Shown here in pieces: positions 1 through 8,010 of a stretch of 20,878 nucleotides of DNA. The notes beneath the pieces were generated by a model, which made no database searches, was not told the DNA's origin, and saw nothing but the letters and a program-made list of their open reading frames with translations. The position numbers and the translations under genes are program-made. Each line of letters starts with the position of its first letter. Position 1 is the stretch's first letter. Source of the DNA: Phlegmacium glaucopus (taxonomy: Eukaryota > Basidiomycota > Agaricomycetes > Agaricales > Cortinariaceae); NCBI GenBank assembly GCA_015039465.1, contig MU130532.1:371358-392235 (forward strand), given 5' to 3'.

Positions 1-790
1 TAGAGCCTCGGTAACCTCCTGAAACCTCTGTACAAACTACACTAGAAAAAACAACTACCTCTTTTACTCCTACAGCAGGTCTATCTACTAATGCTTGTGT
101 AGATTTCCAGTCGTTTTTACCACAAATCCTTAGAAACTTTTGGCGGTCCCCGCAACCATTCAGGCTTACCGTACTGTTCGGTGAGCTTCCTCGGTATCGC
201 CCATGCCTTTCGTCAGAAGGTGAGCAGAGGCCGTCGTTAGGCCTGCTCGAAATTCAGCTAAAATCACTTATAAGGCCTAAACGCCCCCCGTAGATCATTC
301 AACCTTTGTTCCCCATTCCCTATGAACAGAAAGGCTCACTACCGTAACTCAAAAGTCTTCAACTGCGTTTCGGCCTCACTGGGCAGGAAGAAAAACTACT
401 TGTCCTGTCCACGAGGCTTTCCTCTGAATCTCCCCGCCTACTTTGGGTACAAATCCACGAGCAGCTACTTAAGAGCCTCGCAAGGATTGAGCCTAAGCCT
501 TTCCCCTATTTAGCCTGGGTTTCCCCCAAATCGTCTGAGTAGCTAAAGCTAAAAATCCAGTATGAGAACTACCAGGCGATCTCACGATCGGAACGGAAAC
601 CTTTTCTGCAGGCTTTTAAACACCATATAAAGGCCTTGTGGCAGGTCTAGCCTTAGCCTTCCACATCGCCTCCGACTCCGTCTTGCCGGTCGTCGGAGCT
701 GACCTAGCACTTGCCTTTACCTCATCGTAACCCGAGGAAGCCTTGCCTACCTGGAGTACTTTCGACGTCGTCTGTGATTCCTTTAAAATC
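1..790. other. Unassigned sequence upstream of the truncated chromovirus
   Basis: I see no reading frame with family motifs here. The longest frames (about 60 residues on plus at 322-513; a minus frame overlapping pol) have no recognisable composition. The sequence is rich in CCTCGG, TTCC and TCCG, like the chromovirus downstream, so it may be rearranged or decayed internal sequence of that element, but no gag or protease motif is visible. The homology to reverse transcriptase begins abruptly at about 793. Confidence 0.4.
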
Positions 791-792
791 CT

Positions 793-3147
793 CTCCGAGA
801 GAATAATCTCTTCGCTAATGGTAAGAAATGTGTTTTCCACTCCGATTCCGTTGAGTACCTGGGTCACATGATCGGTCCTGATGGCCTTTCTATGGATCCG
901 GCAAAAGTCCAAGTCATTCAAGACTGGCCGGAACCTCGGAAAGTCAAAGATGTCCAATCCTTCCTCGGTTTTGCTAATTTTTACAGACGTTTCATCCACA
1001 ATTATTCCGATATTGTGGTTCCGTTGACCCGTCTCACCCGGAAAAATATTCCGTGGGTTTTTGATAACAGTTGTCGCCTTGCTTTTAAGACTCTCAAGGA
1101 GGCTTTTATTTCCGCTCCGGTGTTGACACACTGGAAGCCAGACTGTCCTATCATTGTGGAAACTGACGCATCCGACTACGCTTTAGCAGCTATCCTTTCC
1201 ATCCGTGATTCCGATGGAGAAATCCATCCCGTCGCGTATCATTCTCATACCTTCTCCGGTGCGGAATTGAATTACGACGTTCACGACAAGGAGTTGCTCG
1301 CCATTTTTGAAGCCTTTAAAGCTTGGCGTCACTACCTTGAAGGTGCTGATTTCCCGATTGATGTGGTAACTGACCATAAGAATCTAGAGTATTTCTCGAC
1401 CACCAAAATCTTATCCCGGCATCAAGCCCGGTGGTCGGAGTACCTTTCCGCATTCAACATGGTTATTCGATTTCACCCAGGCCGTCTCGGAACAAAACCG
1501 GATGCGCTGACTCGTCGTCCTGACCTCTATCTAAAGGAGGGAGGGAAAGATTACGGTGAAGTCAATCCACACAATTTTAAACCTATCTTTTCTTCCGAAC
1601 AACTTTCCGCTTCGCTCCGAGCTACTTCATTACTTCCTACAGTACTCCGTGGTATCTTTACCATGGATGTCGAAGAGCTCAACAAGGGGATCCTTTCCGC
1701 TCTTTCCACGGATCCCCTTGCACAGTCCTACTTATCGGATCTAGACAATCCGAAGTATGCTAGATGGTCTAAGGACTCTTCCGGACTTGTCCGGATTGAT
1801 CAACGGATCTATGTTCCAGATTCCGGAGATCTTCGTCTCCGTGTCCTTCGTTATTATCATGACCATCCCGTCTCCGGACATTTTGGTGTCAATAGAACTC
1901 TTGCGGTTATCCGTCGAGAATATACTTGGCCCAGTGTTCGTGTTTTTGTCACTGACTATTGTAGGACTTGCACCACCTGTTCTCGGTCCAAAGCCAAACG
2001 TCATAAACCATACAGCTTACTCCGACAACTCCCTGTTCCGTCCCGTCCTTGGGACTCCATCTCCATGGATTTCATTGAACACCTTCCGGACTCCGAAGGT
2101 TTCACTGCGGTCTTGGTCGTAGTAGACCGTTTCACGAAACAATCCATTTTCATCCCCACATACGACACCATCACTTCCGCTCAACTTGCTGAACTATTTG
2201 TCATCCACGTGTTTTCCAAGCACGGTGTTCCGTCCCATGTAACCTCCGACCGCAGTTCCGAGTTTGTATCTCACTTCTTCAGATCCCTCGGAAAAGCCCT
2301 CGACATGAAGTTGCACTTCACCTCCGGATACCACCCAGAAGGTGACGGACAAACGGAACGAGTCAACCAGACCTTGGAACAATACATCCGCATCTACTGC
2401 AATTATCAGCAAGACAACTGGAGTTCACTTCTCCCATTAGCGGAATTCTCCTACAACAATACTCCGAGTACCACTACCGGTGTATCTCCGTTCTTCGCCA
2501 ACAAAGGCTACGATCCGGCTATCACTATCCATCCGGAATACGACCTCGTCTCCTCCCATGCTCACAAGTACGTTACGGACCTTAACGAACTCCACGAGGA
2601 ACTCCGAAAAGCTATCCTCACTTCCCAGGAACAATACCAACGTTCCGCGGACAAGCGTCAGATTCCTCCTCCGGACTTCAAGGTTGGAGATCGGGCCTTT
2701 GTCAAAGCACAATTCTTCCGTACGACCAGACCTTCAAAGAAACTCTCCGAGAAGTATCTTGGTCCGTATGAGATCATTGCTCAGGCAGGTCCCCTGTCCT
2801 GGACCCTTCGTCTTCCCAACAACATGCGTGCCGTCCATCCCGTCTTCCATGTTTCCATGCTAGAGCCCTCCGTTCCGAACACTATTCCGGAACGCACACA
2901 ACCTCCGCCTCCTCCGGTCGTCATTGACGGAGAACAGGAATTTGAGGTCTCCGAGATTCTGGACTCTAAATTGGACAACAGACGACGTGTATGCAAACTT
3001 CTGTACCTAGTCAAGTGGTCTGGCTATGAAGGTACCGACGAAGAAACTTCCTGGTTACCAGCTAATGAACTAGGACACACGTCCAAACTTGTTGCTGATT
3101 TCCACCAGGGTTGTCCGGCTAAACCCGGACCTCTTCCGCTCTCTTGA
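793..3147 (+). CDS. pol: Chromovirus Pol, 5'-truncated: RT end, RNase H, integrase, chromodomain
   Basis: The polyprotein copies and integrates the element. The frame is open from 784; the first ATG is at 868 (residue 1 here), but RT-like coding starts before it (RENNLFANGKKCVFHS, then VEYLGHMIGPDG), so that ATG is only an internal methionine. RNase H follows, with ETDASDY at about residue 100. The integrase has an HHCC zinc finger (HDHPVSGH then CRTCTTC) and a complete catalytic triad D401, D461, E497, which gives the canonical D,D-35-E spacing. A GPY/F module lies at about 623-667. The C-terminal chromodomain (about 692-746) keeps the YLVKWSGY core and the ETSWLP tryptophan; such domains bind modified histone tails and steer integration. 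The frame has no stop over more than 750 codons, so this copy was active recently, but without RT palm, protease and gag it cannot be autonomous. Confidence 0.92.
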   Translation, partial: LRENNLFANGKKCVFHSDSVEYLGHMIGPDGLSMDPAKVQVIQDWPEPRKVKDVQSFLGFANFYRRFIHNYSDIVVPLTRLTRKNIPWVFDNSCRLAFKTLKEAFISAPVLTHWKPDCPIIVETDASDYALAAILSIRDSDGEIHPVAYHSHTFSGAELNYDVHDKELLAIFEAFKAWRHYLEGADFPIDVVTDHKNLEYFSTTKILSRHQARWSEYLSAFNMVIRFHPGRLGTKPDALTRRPDLYLKEGGKDYGEVNPHNFKPIFSSEQLSASLRATSLLPTVLRGIFTMDVEELNKGILSALSTDPLAQSYLSDLDNPKYARWSKDSSGLVRIDQRIYVPDSGDLRLRVLRYYHDHPVSGHFGVNRTLAVIRREYTWPSVRVFVTDYCRTCTTCSRSKAKRHKPYSLLRQLPVPSRPWDSISMDFIEHLPDSEGFTAVLVVVDRFTKQSIFIPTYDTITSAQLAELFVIHVFSKHGVPSHVTSDRSSEFVSHFFRSLGKALDMKLHFTSGYHPEGDGQTERVNQTLEQYIRIYCNYQQDNWSSLLPLAEFSYNNTPSTTTGVSPFFANKGYDPAITIHPEYDLVSSHAHKYVTDLNELHEELRKAILTSQEQYQRSADKRQIPPPDFKVGDRAFVKAQFFRTTRPSKKLSEKYLGPYEIIAQAGPLSWTLRLPNNMRAVHPVFHVSMLEPSVPNTIPERTQPPPPPVVIDGEQEFEVSEILDSKLDNRRRVCKLLYLVKWSGYEGTDEETSWLPANELGHTSKLVADFHQGCPAKPGPLPLS

Positions 3148-3194
3148 TTCCTTTTCCGTTTCTTTCCTTGCTTTTCCGTGCCTTTCCATGTCTT

Positions 3195-3296
3195 TTCCTT
3201 TCCGTCATCTTACTTTTCCGTTTCACAAAACAAAGTCCTCTTATCGGTTCTATTCCTTTCCGTTATCTTACTCTTCTGTTTTTCAAAACAAAGTTC
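3195..3296 (+). repeat. Imperfect direct repeat after pol
   Basis: Two units of about 44 bp with a 58-bp period (3195-3238 and 3253-3296). Both run from TTCCTTTCCGT through ATCTTAC to CAAAACAAAGT. The surrounding stretch is pyrimidine-rich on plus. It lies between the convergent ends of pol and the antisense gene, so it may serve as shared 3' UTR or spacer. Confidence 0.7.
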
Positions 3297-3376
3297 AAGA
3301 AAACCATTTCTTTTATGAACAAAACAAAAAAAAAGAAACAACAAGAAAAAAATTATATACAATTATTTTTACTTTT

Positions 3377-4428
3377 CTATTCTACTTGTTTTTCTACTAC
3401 TCCTTCCATCGTCTCCGCTTCTCCGTCTTTCCCTCCGTCCGTTCTTTCCATCTCTGCTTCCAACCCTTCCTCCACCTCCTCGTCTTCCCCGTCATCTGTT
3501 TCCTCCTCCGTCTCCTCTTGCGCCTCCGTCTCCTTTTGGACCTCCGTCTCCACCCCCTTCTCCGCTTTCGTCACATCCCTCCATTTCCTCTCCTCTTCTC
3601 TCCACTCCTCTTTCCGTCTATCCTTTTCAATTTCCCTCTTCTCCCTCTCTATTTCCCGCCTCATCCGTACCTCCATCGCGTACTTCATACCCTCTTGGGT
3701 CTCCACCATCTTCCGCAATAACCCCCCGATCATCTCCAACCCCTCTATCAAAATCTCCATTGTATCCACCTCCGGCGCTACCTCCTTCCCTTTTCCCTTG
3801 TCCTTCTTCCCGCTCCGTCTCTCCGTCTCCGTCTCCTTCGTCTTCCGCTTCCCTCCAACCAGGCTGCACGCGATCTTCCGCTGGTAGCAGCGCCAGCACC
3901 CTGGCCCACTGCTTTTTTCATAGCACACTTCGTGTGCATTGTTACACTGGCTGCATGCCGGGTTTTTCTTTGTTTTGGTCTGGTAGACCTCCTATGTGCT
4001 TTCCATTAGTTTTTATTCCGTTTCTGATTTGAACCACTTACTTTGTCATTTGTTTTTCTTTTTTTCGGGGCACTCGGCCCCGGCTCCGTTCCATTTCCTT
4101 CTTCCTCTTCTTCATCGTCGTCGTCGTCAATCACCATTGCCTCGGCTTTTCTCTTCCTCTGCTCTTCCTCCTGCTGCCTCCGTTGCAACTCCTCGTTCTT
4201 CTTCTTCTCTGCCTCCACTCTTCGTTTCTCCGCCTCTACCCTCTGCCTCTCCGCTTCTATCCTCCGACGCTCCTCCTCCTCCTCCAGCCTCCGTGCTTCC
4301 TCAATTTCTGCCTCTTCCCACCTTTCCTCCTCCTCCCGCTCTCTCCGTCGACGCTCCCGTGCTTCCTCGAGCCGAGCTCGTTGGGAGGCAGGAGGGCGGG
4401 AGGGGCCGGCGTTGTTGTTGGTGTTCAT
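3377..4428 (-). CDS. Spliced antisense gene inside the chromovirus: coiled-coil protein with two CX2CX6C clusters
   Basis: Two exons on the minus strand, 4428-4042 and 3991-3377, joined by a 50-nt intron (4041-3992) with a GTAAGT donor, an ACTAATG branch site and a CATAG acceptor. The intron is in phase 0 and removes a stop, giving 333 residues. The start is the ATG at 4426-4428. Residues about 20-90 are Arg/Glu-rich coiled coil, followed by an acidic run and a basic KKRK patch. Exon 2 opens with two cysteine triplets, C142-C145-C152 and C161-C164-C171, each CX2CX6C, which resemble half zinc clusters. A second long Glu/Arg/Lys coiled coil follows (about 230-290), then an acidic tail. The function is unknown; zinc binding and nuclear location are inferences. 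The gene is convergent with pol and sits before the putative 3' LTR, so it travels with the element. It could instead be a captured host gene; splicing and cysteine spacing argue against a chance frame. Confidence 0.75.
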
Positions 4429-4457
4429 GTTAATAAGTTGTGGAGGATGGGGCAGAT

Positions 4458-5146
4458 TGTGAGGTTACCGAAGTGAGGAATCAACCCCAGTCGCCGACAG
4501 TCTTTATACCTCGGAAACCTCGCACGGACCATCACGTGGCCTCGAGGGTCTCGGCCTTGACAGGAAAATACTGTTACATTCCATCATACGTTACTCCAGT
4601 CCAGCTCCATCGAAGCTGTTTCCGGTAGTCCATACTCCATACAGTGCCTTCCCTTATATCCCAAACTACTCCTTCTATGTTCAACTCCAAGACTTCTCCG
4701 TGACATTCTGGTTCCTCCGCCTATACTCCAAACCCGTTATCACTTCTTCGCCACTACCACTATTCTTTGTCATCATCTTTCCCACTATCAGTCAGCACAC
4801 CAGCCATGGATTATTCACCCAAGAATGCAGGACCTTTCCCAGGAGCAGAACGCAGCACTTATATTTATATTCTATATTTCGGTTGCAATTCTCTTTATAT
4901 TTAAAGTACTCGAACTTGTATGTTTTCCCTTAGTTCGAATATAAACTTAGTTCCCCTCCTCTTGTTTTCCTCTAAGTCACTGAGGTCTTCCGACTTACTA
5001 CTTTCTTCTTCCATTCCGAAATCAGGACACCTTAGGAGCTGGGCGGCACAGCACATACGCTGAGGCCAATGTCCTTTCCGGGTTACTGTTCCGGTTCCGT
5101 TCCGGAGTAACTCCGACGTGACTTCTCCTTTGCTTTAAACTTAACA
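4458..5146 (+). repeat. Putative 3' LTR of the chromovirus
   Basis: The stretch begins TGTGAGGTTACC after a purine-rich tract (GGAGGATGGGGCAGA at 4442-4456) and ends TTAACA, fitting TG...CA LTR ends. It contains AT-rich segments (about 4860-4945) that could hold promoter and polyadenylation signals. No long coding frame is present. The outer edge is followed by TGCTG, which matches uninterrupted copia gag sequence across the later insertion. The partner LTR lies outside the window or was lost, so the boundaries rest on end motifs only. Confidence 0.45.
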
Positions 5147-5152
5147 TGCTGT

Positions 5153-5326
5153 TGGAATGGTGGATATTTCCTGGGAATCACGTGACATCATGTGATACAT
5201 CAGCTGATCCATAGTTGTAATCACCCGTTTAGAATAATTAAATAAGCAAGCTATCCTTAGCAATACCATCACTTTCCGAGCCAGCTACATACTCGGAACT
5301 AGCTAACCTCACCTCGGCCTACTCCA
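5153..5326 (+). repeat. 5' LTR of the gag-only element
   Basis: 174 bp, TGGAATGG...CTACTCCA. It includes the palindrome TCACGTGA and a nearby CATGTGA, plus an AATAATTAAATAA stretch. It differs from the right LTR by G/A, A/G and C/T; at two of the three sites this copy keeps CpG where the right LTR has CpA or TpG. Confidence 0.92.
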
Positions 5327-5328
5327 TA

Positions 5329-5342
5329 TGGTGATTAGAGTG
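5329..5342 (+). other. Candidate primer binding site
   Basis: TGGTGATTAGAGTG lies two bases inside the left LTR. TGG would pair with a tRNA CCA end, as usual for LTR element primer sites. I cannot name the tRNA from sequence alone. Confidence 0.4.
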
Positions 5343-5470
5343 TGATTTGACCAGCCAATATCACTGTCAACAAACTTATAGGCTCTAGCTTTTTTTTATA
5401 ACACTACTGGGTCTCTCTAAAAAATTCTAGGCTCGAAAACTGTCAATTTGAACTCTCTGGTACATTTACT

Positions 5471-5552
5471 ACTGGAAACTAGGATATAGGAAAAGGAATT
5501 GGAAACTCAGGATATAGGAAAAACGGGCACAAACGGGCACAAACGGGTTCAA
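5471..5552 (+). repeat. Short direct repeats in the leader before gag
   Basis: GGAAACT(C)AGGATATAGGAAAA occurs twice (about 5474 and 5501). It is followed by three copies of a 10-bp unit, AAACGGGCAC twice and AAACGGGTTC once (5521-5550), directly before the gag ATG at 5553. Confidence 0.8.
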
Positions 5553-6845
5553 ATGGCAAAGAAAACCTCGAAAAATCAACCAAAACAGGCAAACACAGCC
5601 AATTTCGGTGATGCAGCAACAATATCAGCTATAACCGCACCAACAAATGAAAAAGCACCCTCGTATACTACTACAGTTACCACAGCATCGCCAGCACACA
5701 AAACGGCGACCGCCCGTGACATATTTTGTCAATTTATCGAAATCGCCGACTTGAAAACAATCAAAAAGTTCCTTACCACAGCCACGTCATCGCCCGAAAA
5801 TGAAAACCTCGAAATTCTATGGAGCCGGGCCTACAACGAAGGATACAAACAAGGTGTTGAGGAAAGCAGGTCATCAAAGGAAAAATGTTATGAAATGGGA
5901 GTAAAGGATGGAAAACAAGAGGAACAAGAAGACTGGATGATCGAAGGACATGGTCAGCATTGTTTTACAGGAACAATCAGCTACGATGACTATGGCACCC
6001 AAATAGCCCCCCCACTCATTCCAGTACCCACCACCACTTCCATTTCTGTCCAAACGGACGTTGCCAGCGCTCCTTTGGCCTCTTCCGCAACCATAGCCAT
6101 ACAAACCGAACCATTAGTGCCTATTTTCGAGGCCACGTCACAAAACGAGCCCCCATTCGACGAATACAAAGCAAAAGTCAATATTCACACCAGTAACGAC
6201 GTATTTGGCAAACCGGCCACTATCTACGACGATGCCAGCACCCAGATGACGTCCCCTACCTGCCAGCACCTCGAAATCGCGTCCCCAGCCCCCAACGACG
6301 CGTCACAAAGCCCTGCAATGCCCAAAAAGGAAATAAGCGCCTGTCTTGGCGCCAAACGCGAACGCTCATCGTTTGTGACCGTTTCCAGGTTCACAACCCC
6401 TGCCCTTGCCGTTTCCGAGCCCCTAGCACCACATGCTATCGTTTCAACACCCGAAGCAGCGGAATTCGCTCAAAAACACCTGGAAACCTCGAAAACGGCC
6501 GTTTCAACCCGTTTCAGCTGGGCAGACGATGCAGAAACACTCCCTATTGTGTCTACGACGCCTACGAAGTACCCCTGTGACATTTCCGGCCTTCATTCGT
6601 CGTCAACGAACGCATTTTTGTCCCTTCGACGCTGTCATCAAAAACAGACCCAAAATCCCCGAAATTCACATCACTTTAATCGTTTTTGACCTCGTCATAC
6701 TCATTTTAATTCCTTTCATCCAACTCCTCACACCCCACATCAATTTTCGCAACCAAGTTCCTTTGTTTCATTGAACTGGGATCAAGATCCTCATTTATTC
6801 AATCTCAGTAATGCTTTGAAGGCTCTCGGTTGGATTCATCAGTGA
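5553..6845 (+). pseudogene. gag: Gag-like protein of the non-autonomous element, with one in-frame TGA
   Basis: The first ATG in frame is 5553 (MAKKTSK). The frame runs to TGA at 6687 (378 codons), then stays open in the same frame through codons for LNWDQDPHLFNLSNALKALG to TGA at 6843, total 430 codon positions. The continuation looks coding, so the 6687 stop is probably a CGA-to-TGA change or a readthrough site. Visible parts: a basic, Thr/Ala-rich N-terminus; a helical segment (FIEIADLKTIKKFL) at about residues 60-85; a repetitive segment EGYKQGVEESR...GMVKDG-like with GxxxG spacing at about 97-125; a middle rich in SVQTD/IQTE/STQM motifs; and a C-terminal FSWADDAETLP motif. I recall related proteins in other mushroom elements. 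No zinc knuckle is seen. Role as Gag is inferred from position between primer site and polypurine tract. Confidence 0.7.
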
Positions 6846-6848
6846 TAT

Positions 6849-6866
6849 ATTTTATTTTATTTTATT
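6849..6866 (+). repeat. (ATTTT)n microsatellite
   Basis: Three to four ATTTT units immediately after the gag-like frame, in the 3' UTR of the element. Confidence 0.8.
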
Positions 6867-6894
6867 CTTACTCCTTTTATGGCTACTATTTCAT

Positions 6895-6927
6895 AGGCAA
6901 CGAGGACGTTGCCTGGTTAGAGGGGGG
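6895..6927 (+). other. Hairpin plus polypurine tract at the 3' LTR
   Basis: AGGCAACG-AGGA-CGTTGCCT (6895-6914) is a perfect 8-bp stem with a four-base loop. AGAGGGGGG (6919-6927) follows and ends four bases before the right LTR. The purine tract is the expected plus-strand primer. The hairpin just upstream is not a standard part of such elements and may matter for tract selection, RNA packaging or 3' processing; that role is inference. Confidence 0.8.
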
Positions 6928-6931
6928 CACA

Positions 6932-7105
6932 TGGAATGGTGGATATTTCCTGGGAATCACGTGACATCATGTGATACATCAGCTGATCCATAGTTGTAAT
7001 CACCCATTTGGAATAATTAAATAAGCAAGCTATCCTTAGCAATACCATCACTTTCCGAGCCAGCTACATACTCGGAACTAGCTAACCTCACCTTGGCCTA
7101 CTCCA
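6932..7105 (+). repeat. 3' LTR of the gag-only element
   Basis: 174 bp, matching 5153-5326 at 171 positions with the same TG...CA ends. It is followed by CTGT, the right copy of the target duplication, and then by copia gag sequence on the minus strand. Confidence 0.92.
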
Positions 7106-7132
7106 CTGTTTAAAAGCAGGAGACTTACCCTT

Positions 7133-7786
7133 TCACTTAACAGCTGAAAGCTTGTTGGCTTCAGCAGCGGATGAGGTAGGCTTTGTAGCCCTTTCAAACT
7201 CACTCACTATAGCAGCCCTTACCGCTTGTAATGTCAGCAATTTGAAGGGTGTGCCAAGGAGTATATGAGATGTGGCAGCATCCCATTTGTGGGGAATGGC
7301 GTTGATGAGAATCAATGCCTTGATAGGCTCAGCAAGGTCTGCTTTGTTCGACTTTAGTCGTTCAAGGAGACCTACCAGTTGGTCAATCTCTCTGGCAGGA
7401 GAATTGCCGGAGAGATGGAACCCAACAGCCTGCCGGAAATCGACATGTATGACCGAAGACCTGGTCTTGGAATAAGCATCTTTCAGGTTCTTCCAAGCTG
7501 TGCTGCTAAAGTTCGTATCTTTGATATGAACCCAACAGCTGTCAGCGATTCGGAGATGAATTATCCCCAACGCTTGCTGGTCTTTAATAGTCCACTCCAA
7601 CAGAATGGGTGCATTCGCCGCTTTTTCAGCAGCAGTGGCACTTTCTGGGAGTTTGGGGTAGGGGATCCCAACAGAGGGATACACCCAGAGTCCCTGGGAG
7701 CGCGGATAGTTTGTCATCTGCTCAGCCCATTTCTGGTAGTTATTACCATTGAGAAGAGTAACGAGGCAGTCGATTTGTCCAGACAT
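7133..7786 (-). CDS. gag: Copia-type Gag, N-terminal part
   Basis: The preferred start is the ATG at 7784-7786 (MSGQIDCLVTLLNG); an earlier ATG at 7819 would add 11 residues. The 217-residue product has the copia Gag N-terminal signature LNGNNYQKWAEQM, followed by LWVYP, the WTIKDQQALGII segment, WKNLKDAYSK, and the helical LVGLLERLKSNKADLAEP...LINAIPHKWD region. These form the capsid-like fold that packages element RNA. The frame ends at TGA (7133-7135) after SAVK, but on the minus strand the same frame continues KGKSPAFKQ up to the insertion junction at 7106. CGA would give SAVKRKGKS, a plausible basic linker, so the stop may be secondary. The zinc knuckle that should follow is absent because of the insertion. 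Confidence 0.85.
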   Translation of the reverse strand: MSGQIDCLVTLLNGNNYQKWAEQMTNYPRSQGLWVYPSVGIPYPKLPESATAAEKAANAPILLEWTIKDQQALGIIHLRIADSCWVHIKDTNFSSTAWKNLKDAYSKTRSSVIHVDFRQAVGFHLSGNSPAREIDQLVGLLERLKSNKADLAEPIKALILINAIPHKWDAATSHILLGTPFKLLTLQAVRAAIVSEFERATKPTSSAAEANKLSAVK

Positions 7787-7998
7787 GTTTGAGGTTGGTT
7801 TCTGAAAGAAACACCTCATTAGTCTTGGTTGCTAATGAAAGCAAACGACAATGATCAGGTTGGTCTTATCGCCGTTAGCGACAGTGTCCATAGGGTACAG
7901 CAGCTACCTGGTGCTTATGCTTGTGAAAGCAAACAGCATAGGTTTAAGCTATTCTGTAAGACAACCGTGGTCGCTGCTAAGCGTTACCACTGCTATCG
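7787..7998 (-). other. Copia leader between primer site and gag
   Basis: Untranslated leader, no convincing coding frame. A TTTGCTTTC segment occurs twice (minus strand; plus GAAAGCAAACG at 7838 and GAAAGCAAACA at 7924), suggesting a short internal duplication. Confidence 0.5.
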
Positions 7999-8010
7999 GG
8001 GCCCATAACC
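7999..8010 (-). other. Primer binding site matching the initiator tRNA-Met anticodon arm
   Basis: On minus the sequence directly after the LTR end is GGTTATGGGCCC, complementary to GGGCCCATAACC, the anticodon-loop region of eukaryotic initiator tRNA-Met (CAT anticodon). Several copia elements prime from such a half-tRNA rather than the tRNA 3' end. It lies flush with the LTR, as expected. Confidence 0.8.

Larger units (their letters stand above)
791..5146 (+). mobile_element. Ty3/Gypsy chromovirus, 5'-truncated
   Basis: This is an LTR retrotransposon whose pol order is RT end, RNase H, integrase, chromodomain, which is the Ty3/Gypsy (Metaviridae) order with the chromovirus C-terminus. The 5' LTR, gag, protease and most of the RT are missing; homology starts at about 793. 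Downstream of pol come a short tandem repeat, a convergent antisense gene and a putative 3' LTR (4458-5146) that starts TGTGAGG and ends TTAACA. The right edge abuts a six-base remnant and then a second LTR element. The 3' boundary is inferred from TG...CA ends, not from a second LTR copy. Confidence 0.75.
5153..7105 (+). mobile_element. Gag-only (non-autonomous) LTR retrotransposon
   Basis: A 1953-bp element bounded by two 174-bp direct repeats (5153-5326 and 6932-7105) that differ at three positions, all transitions (171/174 identical). Both start TGGAATGG and end CTACTCCA. The flanks share CTGT (5149-5152 and 7106-7109), a 4-bp target duplication. A primer-site candidate follows the left LTR, and a hairpin plus polypurine tract precede the right LTR. 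The only coding region is a gag-like frame, with no protease, RT, RNase H or integrase, so it must be mobilised by a relative's enzymes. High LTR identity implies fairly recent insertion. Confidence 0.9.

Noticed and set aside
616..1131. 171-codon minus frame overlapping the start of pol
   Set aside because: Most of it overlaps clear RT coding on plus, and the non-overlapping part has no recognisable motif.
3089..4476. Several long plus-strand frames rich in Phe, Ser, Leu and Pro across 3089-4476
   Set aside because: They are mirror readings of the Glu/Arg/Lys-rich antisense gene; low complexity and no plus-strand splice or start logic.
5499..5552. Start of the gag-like protein at 5499
   Set aside because: That codon is TTG and the stretch is repeat-rich leader; ATG 5553 is the first proper start.
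5153..7105. Two solo LTRs rather than one element
   Set aside because: Target duplication CTGT lies only at the outer edges, and the primer site, gag frame and polypurine tract lie between in the correct order.
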